A stretch of 64,000 nucleotides of DNA from Streptomyces sp. NBC_00414 (GTDB lineage: Bacteria; Actinomycetota; Actinomycetes; Streptomycetales; Streptomycetaceae), in assembly GCF_036038375.1 (NCBI RefSeq), contig NZ_CP107935.1, forward strand, positions 6,386,001-6,450,000, written 5' to 3'. Below, one piece after another: positions 57,270 through 64,000 of the stretch. Made by a program: the position numbers and the translations under genes. Each line of letters begins with the position of its first letter. Positions within the stretch are counted from its first letter, which is position 1. A model generated the notes under the pieces. It was not told the origin of the DNA, did no database searches, and was given only the letters and a program-made list of their open reading frames with translations.

Positions 57270-59273
57270 TCAGTTCCCGGACGAACGGTGCTGCCCCCCG
57301 AGGGAGATCTGCACGGTCTGGTCGTTCCCCCCGCCCGACGCCCAGCTGGGCTTGTGCTGAGGCGCGTGCTGGGCCGCGTGCTGAGGGGCCGGAGACTGCT
57401 GTGGCTGGAGCGGGATCCGGCTGTCGTACACGGGCGCCGGGGCGGCCGGTGGCTCCTGCGGGGAACCCTGCCGGTGCTTTCTCCCCTTCTTGTCCTGTCG
57501 CATCATCCAGCGCCAGGCGAACATCGGCGAGGCGGTGATGAGCAGCGCGAACGTCGCCCAGATGATCATCGCCGGGTGGGCGTGACCGTAGACGAACCCG
57601 GCGGTGATCGAACCGATGAAGATCGCGATGAAGTACCAGTGGTACCGGAACGTGCCGAACCAGGTGTCCGGGCTCGCGGAGTCGCCCTTCGGGGTGACCA
57701 CGAACTTGCTCTTGCGCCGCAGCACCGAGTCGATGAGCGCCTTCGCGTACAGCGGCGCCGACAGCGCGGACATGATCATGCCGGCCACGCCGCCGGAGCC
57801 CTCGGGCTCGTGCGGCGAGACGTTGTGGCGGCGGTTCCAGACGTAGAGCCCGATCTGCAGCGCGGAGGCGTTGCCGTAGAGCATCAGCCAGATCGCCGGG
57901 TCGATGTTCACACCCGAGGCGCCGAGACCCAGGAACAGGGCACAGCTCAGCGCGGCCAGGATCCAGTTGAGCGCCGACATCGGGTAGAAGATGATCATCA
58001 TCGTGTAGTTGAAGAACTTACTCGGCGGCAGCGAGTAGGCGCCCTTCCAGTACTGCTTGAGGATCGTCTCGTACGTACCCCGTGACCAGCGCATCTGCTG
58101 GGTGAAGAAGTCCGTCCAGGCGTTCGGGCCCTCGCCGACCGCGAGGACGTCCGGGGTGTAGACCGAGCGCCACTTCTTGCCCGTCACCGGGTTCTTGTGG
58201 CGGTGGATCTCGAAACCGGTCGCCATGTCCTCGGTGATCGAGTCGTACAGACCGCCGATCTGCTTCAGCGTCTTGATGCGTACGGCGTTGGACGTGCCCA
58301 CGAACATGGGGGAGCCGTAGGCGTTGCCCGCCCGCTGGATCAGCGCGTGGAACAGGAACTGCTGCGACTCGGCGGCCTTGGTGATCGGGTTGTCGTAGTT
58401 GCCGTAGACCTGCGGGCCGATCACGAAGCCGATGTTCGGGTCGCGGAAGAAGCCCAGCATCCGCTCCAGGTAGTTCGGCAGCGGTACGTGGTCGGTGTCG
58501 ACGGAGGCGAAGAAGTCGTAGTTGTCGCCGTGCGCGTCCAGCCAGGCGTTGTAGTTGCCGTGCTTGGTCTTGGCGCGGTGCGGGCCCTTCTTCTGGTTCC
58601 ACTTCGCGACGCCCTTGCGGGAGAAGTGGTGCACGCCGAGGCGCTCGCAGACCGCCTTCACCGCGGGGTCGTCGCCCTCGTCGAGCAGCCAGACATGCAT
58701 GAGGCCGCGGTGGCGGATCCGGACCGCGGCTTCCAGGGTCTTCGTCACCATCTCCAGCGGCTCCTTGCCGGGCACGAAGGAGGTGAGGAAGGCCACTCTG
58801 GTGCCGGTCTCGGGCACCACCGGGATCGGGTCGCGGGCGACCAGCGTGGCGTGCGCGTTGGACAGCACGTTCATGCAGCGGAACAGCTCGATCAGACCGA
58901 TCGAGACGAGCATCACCATGTCGAGCGCGGGCAGGAAGTCGTACGCGGGATAGTCCCGTTCGGTCCAGTGCGTCGGCTGGAGCAGCCAGCCGAGCAGCAC
59001 GAGCGACAGGAGCGGCGCCGCGCCCAGCATCAGGGCGGCGCGCAGCCGGTGCGGCTCCTGCGAGAGCAGCGTGCGGTACTGCACCTTGTACGGCTTGCTC
59101 GGATCCGGTTGCGTGAGAGGACCCGCGAGTCGGCTGTAGTGCTCGTAGTCGTATCTCGGCAGGTTCTTCTTGATTCTGCGGAAAGTGCCGGTCCGCGTCT
59201 GTGACGGCACCCTCAGCTGGGTGGTCTCGGACGGGTCGGAGTTCTGCCGGGCGCCCGTCGGCGTCGACGTCAT
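57270..59273 (-). CDS. cslA: CslA, cellulose synthase-like glycosyltransferase
   Basis: 667 residues. Family 2 glycosyltransferase: two membrane helices (about 78-98 and 117-137), a cytoplasmic GT domain with the D, D, D, QxxRW series (Asp198 in WLLDEGDD, DTD at 259-261, TED near 349, QQMRW at 392-396), then four or more further helices and a cytoplasmic tail rich in Pro, Gln and His (PLQPQQSPAPQHAAQHAPQH). It makes a beta-glucan at hyphal tips and works with GlxA and CslZ. No PilZ domain is visible, unlike BcsA. The ATG is at 59273. Confidence 0.96.
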   Translation of the reverse strand: MTSTPTGARQNSDPSETTQLRVPSQTRTGTFRRIKKNLPRYDYEHYSRLAGPLTQPDPSKPYKVQYRTLLSQEPHRLRAALMLGAAPLLSLVLLGWLLQPTHWTERDYPAYDFLPALDMVMLVSIGLIELFRCMNVLSNAHATLVARDPIPVVPETGTRVAFLTSFVPGKEPLEMVTKTLEAAVRIRHRGLMHVWLLDEGDDPAVKAVCERLGVHHFSRKGVAKWNQKKGPHRAKTKHGNYNAWLDAHGDNYDFFASVDTDHVPLPNYLERMLGFFRDPNIGFVIGPQVYGNYDNPITKAAESQQFLFHALIQRAGNAYGSPMFVGTSNAVRIKTLKQIGGLYDSITEDMATGFEIHRHKNPVTGKKWRSVYTPDVLAVGEGPNAWTDFFTQQMRWSRGTYETILKQYWKGAYSLPPSKFFNYTMMIIFYPMSALNWILAALSCALFLGLGASGVNIDPAIWLMLYGNASALQIGLYVWNRRHNVSPHEPEGSGGVAGMIMSALSAPLYAKALIDSVLRRKSKFVVTPKGDSASPDTWFGTFRYHWYFIAIFIGSITAGFVYGHAHPAMIIWATFALLITASPMFAWRWMMRQDKKGRKHRQGSPQEPPAAPAPVYDSRIPLQPQQSPAPQHAAQHAPQHKPSWASGGGNDQTVQISLGGQHRSSGN

Positions 59274-59587
59274 GAGTCATCCCCCCACACGCGAAGTCGC
59301 CGCGTGCTCGTTGTTCCCTTGCCGGCTCATGTCCCCCTAGACATTCACAGGCGTATCAACAGCAGGCCCCCGTCACCACATCATCCACATACCCTATAGA
59401 CATGGCGGAGCGGCCTTCCGGTTGCATGATGCCCCCCTCGACATCCGTGTCTGAACGGGGCCCCAATCCCCGTCTCCGGACGCAACCGCTTTCATGCCCC
59501 CAACTGCGCTGTAACCGCAGCCTCTTGTTGCCCAGGGTTCTACGCCATTCACCATGATCGCAAGATGCGAAACACGGTGTTTACCGG
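59274..59587. promoter_or_regulatory. Promoter region upstream of cslA
   Basis: 314 bp without a gene, upstream of cslA (minus strand) and downstream of the GntR-type gene (minus strand). It is distinctly A/T-richer than the rest of the window (for example ATCCACATACCCTATAGAC near 59386-59404 and ACCATGATCGCAAGATGCG near 59552-59570). It should hold the cslA promoter. No strong inverted repeat was found. Confidence 0.5.
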
Positions 59588-60298
59588 TCATACGCGCTCA
59601 TTGGGGAGCCTGCTGATCTCGTTCGGTACCGTTGCGGTCAACCGTGTACGGATGTTGCCGAAGTGTTCTCTTATTGCGTCCTCGGCCCGCCCGGCGTCAC
59701 CGGAACGCACCGCGTCGAGGATCTCCCGGTGCTGCCGGCAGGTGACCTTCGGATCCTGCGGAAACTCCACGAGATCCGTGCGTACGCGGTGGAAGGCGTC
59801 CCAGAACGCCTCCAGGAGCTCGCTCAGCAGCAGGTTGCCCAGACCCCGATAAAGGGTGGCGTGAAAGGCGCGGTCGGTCTCGGCGAGACCCGCGCCGGCG
59901 CCGGCTTCGGCCTCCATGCGGTCGACCAGCGCGTCCAGAGCGGCCAGGTTGTCCGGCGGGACGTTGCCCGCGACCCGGGAGACCAGGCCGGTCTCCATCG
60001 CCTCGCGCAGCTGCAGCAGCTGCAGGAGGCTGTCCTCGCCGCGGTAGTGCCCGGCGACCGTGCGGAACGCCAGGCCCTCGATCATCGGCGCCATGGACAT
60101 CGGCCCGACATAGGTGCCGAAGCCGTGCCGGATCTCGACGATGCCCATCGCCTGGAGAGCCTTGAGGGCCTCGCGCACGGAGTTCCGGCTGGCGCCGAGC
60201 AGCTCCATGAGGTCGGGCTCGGTCGGCAGTACGGCGCCCGAGGGCAGCCGACGGTCGATGATGAGCTTCTTGATCTGCTCCTGGAGGTCGCGCGCCAT
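59588..60298 (-). CDS. FadR-type GntR regulator (FCD domain)
   Basis: 236 residues. N-terminal winged helix (LQEQIKKLIIDRRLPSGAVL, LLGASRNSVREALKALQAMG, EIRHGFGTYVG), then a helical FCD effector domain (residues about 85-225) with metal-binding residues in DRAFHATLYRG and RQHREILDAV. Such regulators respond to organic acids or sugars. It lies between cslA and a tRNA gene; whether it controls cslA cannot be told. Confidence 0.93.
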   Translation of the reverse strand: MARDLQEQIKKLIIDRRLPSGAVLPTEPDLMELLGASRNSVREALKALQAMGIVEIRHGFGTYVGPMSMAPMIEGLAFRTVAGHYRGEDSLLQLLQLREAMETGLVSRVAGNVPPDNLAALDALVDRMEAEAGAGAGLAETDRAFHATLYRGLGNLLLSELLEAFWDAFHRVRTDLVEFPQDPKVTCRQHREILDAVRSGDAGRAEDAIREHFGNIRTRLTATVPNEISRLPNERV

Positions 60299-60337
60299 GG
60301 CGAGAGGGTAGCGGGCCGTACGGGGTCGGCCCTACGC

Positions 60338-60372
60338 GAAGAGGCTCCTCGCTTCTCGCGAGGAGCCTCTTC
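60338..60372. terminator. Hairpin downstream of tRNA-Lys
   Basis: Perfect 15-bp arms (60338-60352 and 60358-60372, GAAGAGGCTCCTCGC and its complement) around a 5-nt loop. It starts 35 bp past the 3' end of the tRNA, in the direction of tRNA transcription, and precedes the GntR gene. Confidence 0.85.
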
Positions 60373-60406
60373 CCTACTGCTTGTGCAGTTCTTGCCGCAC
60401 CTCTTG

Positions 60407-60480
60407 TGCGCCGCCAGGGACTCGAACCCCGGACCCGCTGATTAAGAGTCAGCTGCTCTAACCAACTGAGCTAGCGGCGC
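60407..60480 (-). tRNA. tRNA-Lys (anticodon CUU)
   Basis: 74 nt without encoded CCA. A 7-bp acceptor stem (GCGCCGC with GCGGCGC) and discriminator A, D-arm GCTC-AGTTGGTTA-GAGC, anticodon stem GCTGA/TCAGC with loop CTCTTAA (anticodon at 60444-60446), and T-arm with GGTTCGAGTCC. All stems pair fully. Confidence 0.97.
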
Positions 60481-60556
60481 GTGTGGCTCTCGCCGACGCG
60501 AGAACTCTACCGGACCTTCGGGAGCGGTCCGACCGCAGCTCCGGCGGGGGCCGGCC

Positions 60557-60625
60557 GCGCAGTTCCCCGCGCCCCTGGCCGGGCCGGGGCACAGCCCCGC
60601 TTTTCAGGGGCGCGGGGAACTGCGC
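60557..60625. repeat. Dispersed hairpin repeat, perfect 21-bp arms
   Basis: Arms 60557-60577 (GCGCAGTTCCCCGCGCCCCTG) shortened here to its core TTCCCCGCGCCCC and 60605-60625 are exact reverse complements; the loop (27 nt) is also G/C-rich with internal pairing. Same family as 1006-1079. It lies between the tRNA and the cell-wall protein gene, upstream of both. Confidence 0.85.
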
Positions 60626-60785
60626 GAGCAACCCGCACCGGAGCCGCAGCCGAAATCGAACCCCACCGCCGGAGGGGGCCGACTACATCATTCGGACCGT
60701 CAACATGCGGTATAGGCGACAAGTTGCGAAACTGACGAACGTGCAGACGCGCGGAAAGCTCACGCAGGACAGCGAGGGGAAAAGC

Positions 60786-62183
60786 ATGACCGCTCCGGCA
60801 TTCGAGGAATTCGATCCCGAGAGCGATTGCGACTGCCCCGGATGTACACACTGGCGGCACGTGCTGCCCCATTCCGCGGCCGTCGGCGGATTCGGCGGCC
60901 ACCCGGCGGCCCATTCCCCGGCTCTCGGCCCGATCCTCACCCGCGCAGGGGGCGCCCCCATCGCGCTCGTTCTCGCGGCGGCCGCCGCCGGCACGGCGCT
61001 CGGCGCCGCGGGCGCCACCCCCGCCCTCGCCGCCGCGCACGCCCCGCAGCGGCCCGGTGTCCCCGCGGGGGACGACCCCGGCTCACCCCAGGGCGGCACG
61101 ACCCCGCTGCACGGCCCCGGCGGCTCTCCGGCCAAGATCAAGGCGCCTCTGACGACCCGGGCCGAGATCATCAACCGGGCCAAGGAGTGGGTCGTCGCGC
61201 AGGTGCCCTACAACATGGGCGCGTACTGGTCCGACGGTTACCGCCAGGACTGCTCGGGCTTCGTCTCGATGGCCTGGAATCTCGGCGGGAACGAATGGAC
61301 GGGCAGCCTCGACAAGTACGGCGTCCGAATCGCCCGGGACGATCTCCAGCCGGGGGACATGCTGCTCTTCCACAATCCGTCCGACCCCGAGAAAGGTTCG
61401 CACGTCGTGATTTTCGGCGGCTGGACGGATTACACGCGGAGCCACTACATCGCATACGAGCTGACCCGCCCGCACGCCCGCAGGGTGGTCACTCCCTACG
61501 CCTACTGGAGCAATTCGGACCGCTATCTCGCCTATCGCTACAAGGGAGTCAGGTCGGAGCCGGTCAAGGGCGGCACCGTCACGCCCGTCACCTCGCCGGC
61601 CACGGCCGCCTTTCCCGGGGCGGCAGCCTTCGGTCCCGGCGCGAACAACGCGTACGTCACCCGGCTCGGGCGGATGCTCGTCGCACGGGGCGCGGGGAGT
61701 TTCTACACCTCGGGGCCGGGGCCGCGCTGGTCGGACGCGGACCGGCGGGCGACCCGGGCGTTCCAGCAGGCGCAGGGCTGGACCGGGGCGGACGCCGACG
61801 GGCTGCCGGGGCCGGCGACCTGGTCGTACCTGGTGAACGGCAAGGGCCGTGACGTCAGGGCCGCGAACGCCGGCAGCCCCGGCAGGCCCGGCGGCCCCGG
61901 TACTCCCGCGAAGCCCCCGGCCGGAGGGGTCGCCTCGCACGGTGTCGCCGGCTATCCCGGCCGGGCGCTGTTCCGGCCCGGCGCCGACAACGCCCACGTC
62001 ACCCGGCTGGGGAGGCAACTGGTGAAGAAGGGATTCGGCAAGTACTACACACAGGGCCCGGGACCGCGCTGGGGCGAGGGCGACCGGCGCAACGTCGAGG
62101 CGTTCCAGCGCGCGCAGGGATGGCGCGGCGGGGCGGCGGACGGCTACCCGGGGCCGGAGACCTGGCGGCGCCTCTTCTCCTAG
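60786..62183 (+). CDS. Cell-wall protein with NlpC/P60-like and two peptidoglycan-binding domains
   Basis: 465 residues from the ATG at 60786 behind GAGGGGA. An N-terminal cysteine cluster (DCDCPGCTHWRH, residues 14-25) precedes a hydrophobic segment (PIALVLAAAAAGTALGAA). Residues about 125-265 resemble an NlpC/P60-type amidase/endopeptidase with Cys156 in DCSGFVSMAW and His in GSHVVIFGGW. Two related peptidoglycan-binding repeats follow (FGPGANNAYVTRLGRMLVAR; FRPGADNAHVTRLGRQLVKK, each ending in PGPxTW), joined by a Gly/Pro linker. It probably works on or binds the wall outside the membrane; whether it is catalytic is not certain. Confidence 0.85.
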   Translation: MTAPAFEEFDPESDCDCPGCTHWRHVLPHSAAVGGFGGHPAAHSPALGPILTRAGGAPIALVLAAAAAGTALGAAGATPALAAAHAPQRPGVPAGDDPGSPQGGTTPLHGPGGSPAKIKAPLTTRAEIINRAKEWVVAQVPYNMGAYWSDGYRQDCSGFVSMAWNLGGNEWTGSLDKYGVRIARDDLQPGDMLLFHNPSDPEKGSHVVIFGGWTDYTRSHYIAYELTRPHARRVVTPYAYWSNSDRYLAYRYKGVRSEPVKGGTVTPVTSPATAAFPGAAAFGPGANNAYVTRLGRMLVARGAGSFYTSGPGPRWSDADRRATRAFQQAQGWTGADADGLPGPATWSYLVNGKGRDVRAANAGSPGRPGGPGTPAKPPAGGVASHGVAGYPGRALFRPGADNAHVTRLGRQLVKKGFGKYYTQGPGPRWGEGDRRNVEAFQRAQGWRGGAADGYPGPETWRRLFS

Positions 62184-62319
62184 CGCCCTGCTCTCAGCGC
62201 TCGGCTCTCAGCGCCCTGCTCTCAGGGCTCGGCTCTCAGGCCCGGTTCTCGGAGCCCTTCTCTCACGGCGGTTCGTTCCACACGGCAGTTCTTCCCGGTG
62301 CGGAGGCACGGAGGCACGT

Positions 62320-63510
62320 ATGAGTACGACGACCACTTCACACTCCCCGGAGTCCGAGGGGCCGCCCGAGGCGGCCGGTCGGGACACCGGCGGCCGGGAG
62401 GCGGGTGGCCGCGGGGCGCGGGTCATCCACAACGAGGCGACCACCGAGATCCCGGTCCACCTGCTGTTCCGCGACGAGCCCGAGCCGGTGTCCGTGGCCC
62501 TCGCGCCCGCCGTCGTGAGCCGCAGGCGGGGCACCGGCGAACAGCCGCGGATCGCCCGGCGCACCCCGCCCCCGCTGCGGCCGAGGCCCACCCCGGACGT
62601 CGACCCCGACCTGGTGGAGCGGCCCGCCCGGGTGCTGCCGGGCATGGCCGGAGTGCTGGCCGGCGCCGTCGGTGCGACCGGGTGCGTCCTGGCGTCGTGG
62701 TGGGCGGGCGCCCTGCCGCCGCTCGCCGTGGACGCGCTGGGCCTGCCGGCGCACACCGGTGCCGGGCTCGGCGGCCCGCAGTGGGCGGCGCTCGCGGGCT
62801 GCGGCGCGCTCGCCCTGTTCGGGTTCGGCGGGCTGGCACGCGGCCGCACCGGACGCGCCTGGGTGCTGGGCCTGTTCGGCCGCTACCGTGGCACGGTCCG
62901 GCGCACCGGGCTCATGTGGGTGAACCCGCTGGTGCTGCGCCGCCGGATCGACGTACGGCTGCGGCACTGGCGGAGCGAGGCGATGCCCGCGGTCGACGCG
63001 AACGGGGTCGCGCTGCGTGTCGTCGTGCTCGTCGTCTGGCGGGTGCGGGACACCGCCCGCGCCGCGCTCGGGGTCGAGGACCATCAGCTGTATCTGCGCG
63101 AGTGCGTGGAGGCGGCGCTCGCCCGGGTGCTCGCCCAGCTGCCGGCCGACCTCTCGCCGAACTCGCCGGGAGCGGCGGACGCCGCGACCCTGCGCAACAC
63201 GGAGGCCGTCAGTGACTCGCTGACCCGTCTGGTGGCGGCGGAGGCGGCGGCGGTCGGTCTCCAGGTGTACTCGGCGCAGCCGCTCGGGGTGGAGTACGCG
63301 CCCGAGATCGCCGCCGTGATGCAGCGCCGCCGGATCGCGGCCCTGGACGCCCAGCACCGCGACAAGGTCCTCACCTCGGTCGTCGACTCCGTCGAGGACA
63401 CGGTGACCCGGCTGACGCTGCGCGGACTCGTCGAGCTCGACGACTACGAGCGCAAGGCCCTGGTGAAGGACCTGACGGTGGCGTTCTATACGGGGCATGG
63501 AGATCGATGA
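62320..63510 (+). CDS. SPFH/Band 7 domain membrane protein
   Basis: 396 residues. A disordered, Arg/Pro-rich N-terminus of about 100 residues, two membrane helices (about 106-130 and 148-170), then an SPFH domain (LFGRYRGTVRRTGLMWVNPL, LRVVVLVVWRVRDTARAALG, RLVAAEAAAVGLQV) and a helical end. SPFH proteins form flotillin-like membrane scaffolds. The ATG at 62320 has GGAGG upstream. The downstream kinase gene overlaps its end by 14 bp. Confidence 0.88.
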   Translation: MSTTTTSHSPESEGPPEAAGRDTGGREAGGRGARVIHNEATTEIPVHLLFRDEPEPVSVALAPAVVSRRRGTGEQPRIARRTPPPLRPRPTPDVDPDLVERPARVLPGMAGVLAGAVGATGCVLASWWAGALPPLAVDALGLPAHTGAGLGGPQWAALAGCGALALFGFGGLARGRTGRAWVLGLFGRYRGTVRRTGLMWVNPLVLRRRIDVRLRHWRSEAMPAVDANGVALRVVVLVVWRVRDTARAALGVEDHQLYLRECVEAALARVLAQLPADLSPNSPGAADAATLRNTEAVSDSLTRLVAAEAAAVGLQVYSAQPLGVEYAPEIAAVMQRRRIAALDAQHRDKVLTSVVDSVEDTVTRLTLRGLVELDDYERKALVKDLTVAFYTGHGDR

Positions 63511-64000
63511 CCCCCGCACCCCCACCGCCGACCCCCACGCCCCCACCACCGCCGGCCCCCACGCCCCTACCGCCCCCGACCCCCACGCCTCCGCCGCCAC
63601 CGACCCCCACGCCTCCGCCGCCACCGACGGCCCCCACACCCTCGCCGACCTCGCCTCGGACGCCTGGAGCCTGACCGAGGACACCCCGCGGGCCGTACTG
63701 GGCCTGGCGGGGCCGCCCGGCGCCGGCAAGTCCACCTTCGCCCGCGCCCTGGTCGAGCGGCTCGGCGAGGGCGCCGCCTATCTGCCGCTCGACGGCTTCC
63801 ACCTCTCCAACGCCCAGCTGGCACGCCTCGGCCTGACGGCCCGCAAGGGCTCCGAGCCGAGCTTCGACGTGTGGGGATACGTCGATCTGCTGCGCCGGGT
63901 CCTCGACGAGACGGTCCGCGACATCTACGTACCGGACTACGACCGCACGCTCCACGAGCCCGTCGCCGCGCGGCACCTGGTGCCGCCGGCCGCCCGGCTC
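63497..64000 (+). CDS. P-loop nucleoside/nucleotide kinase family protein (3' end outside window)
   Basis: 168 residues are visible before the window ends. Walker A GLAGPPGAGKSTFARALVE (GPPGAGKS at 72-79), LPLDGFHLSNAQL and a Ser/Asp-rich linker with SFDVWGYVDLLRRV resemble uridine kinase or pantothenate kinase relatives. The first 45 residues are a repetitive PHASAATD/PHAPT segment from a 24-nt repeat. The start at 63497 overlaps the SPFH gene by 14 bp; an ATG at 63507 is in the wrong frame. The gene continues beyond the window. Confidence 0.85.
   Translation, partial: MEIDDPRTPTADPHAPTTAGPHAPTAPDPHASAATDPHASAATDGPHTLADLASDAWSLTEDTPRAVLGLAGPPGAGKSTFARALVERLGEGAAYLPLDGFHLSNAQLARLGLTARKGSEPSFDVWGYVDLLRRVLDETVRDIYVPDYDRTLHEPVAARHLVPPAARL

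Noticed and set aside
60407..60480. tRNA-Lys as the attachment site of an integrated element
   Set aside because: No integrase nearby and no partial copy of the tRNA 3' end noticed elsewhere in the window; the defence island lies more than 23 kb away.

Overview
The window is high-GC actinobacterial DNA and almost certainly comes from a Streptomyces chromosome. The grounds are pervasive G/C third positions, many GTG starts, an XRE/DUF397 pair, a SigE-type ECF factor, class E and class F sortases, and a complete cslZ-glxA-cslA hyphal-tip glycan locus whose GlxA homologue has the 645-residue length known from S. lividans. No integrase, transposase, plasmid or phage structural gene is visible.

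Layout. 1-12.8 kb is ordinary chromosome: a DUF445 protein, an MFS transporter, small membrane proteins, a GlxA-type AraC regulator with a repetitive glycine tail, a secreted FG-GAP protein, a Tat-exported SGNH esterase, an ECF sigma/PASTA pair, and an XRE-DUF397 pair divergent from an RsbW-like ATPase. 12.9-36.7 kb is a dense 24-kb defence island. Its left part is a minus-strand, 4-nt-overlapped cassette, in transcription order sacsin-type ATPase/SF2 helicase, UvrD-like helicase, DrmA, DrmB. This is DISARM-like but has no drmC. A 0.67-kb regulatory gap separates it from a divergent, also 4-nt-overlapped plus-strand operon: XRE-GHKL ATPase, an unknown protein and a DUF6339-like protein. The right part is a minus-strand MORC-Z1-Vsr-Dcm-like-Dcm cassette of the MORC/Z1 restriction-modification type. 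Its second gene from the 3' end is a cytosine methyltransferase homologue that lacks the catalytic Pro-Cys. The two parts collide in a 73-bp convergent gene overlap at 29.3 kb.

36.9-54 kb is chromosomal again: a SEC-C protein, a class E sortase, two tandem Ser/Thr kinases fused to extracellular substrate-binding domains plus a lipoprotein, DUF6412 and a YidC paralogue, an FAH-family enzyme, a UPF0303/Gfo-Idh pair divergent from a ROK regulator, an LAXTG-type sortase substrate, a HAD phosphatase, and a secreted protein with a class F sortase. 54-59.3 kb holds cslZ (plus strand), converging on glxA and cslA (minus strand) across a perfect 42-nt palindrome. 59.6-64 kb has a FadR/GntR regulator, tRNA-Lys(CUU), a cell-wall protein with peptidoglycan-binding domains, an SPFH protein and the 5' part of a P-loop nucleoside kinase.

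How the genes work together. The island probably encodes at least two anti-phage modules. One is helicase-rich, with a divergent ATPase/regulator operon that may belong to it. The other is a methylation-linked MORC/Z1 nuclease-type module. The csl genes should act together in synthesis, copper-dependent oxidation and trimming of the hyphal-tip glycan. Functions are read from motifs by eye; no database search was run.
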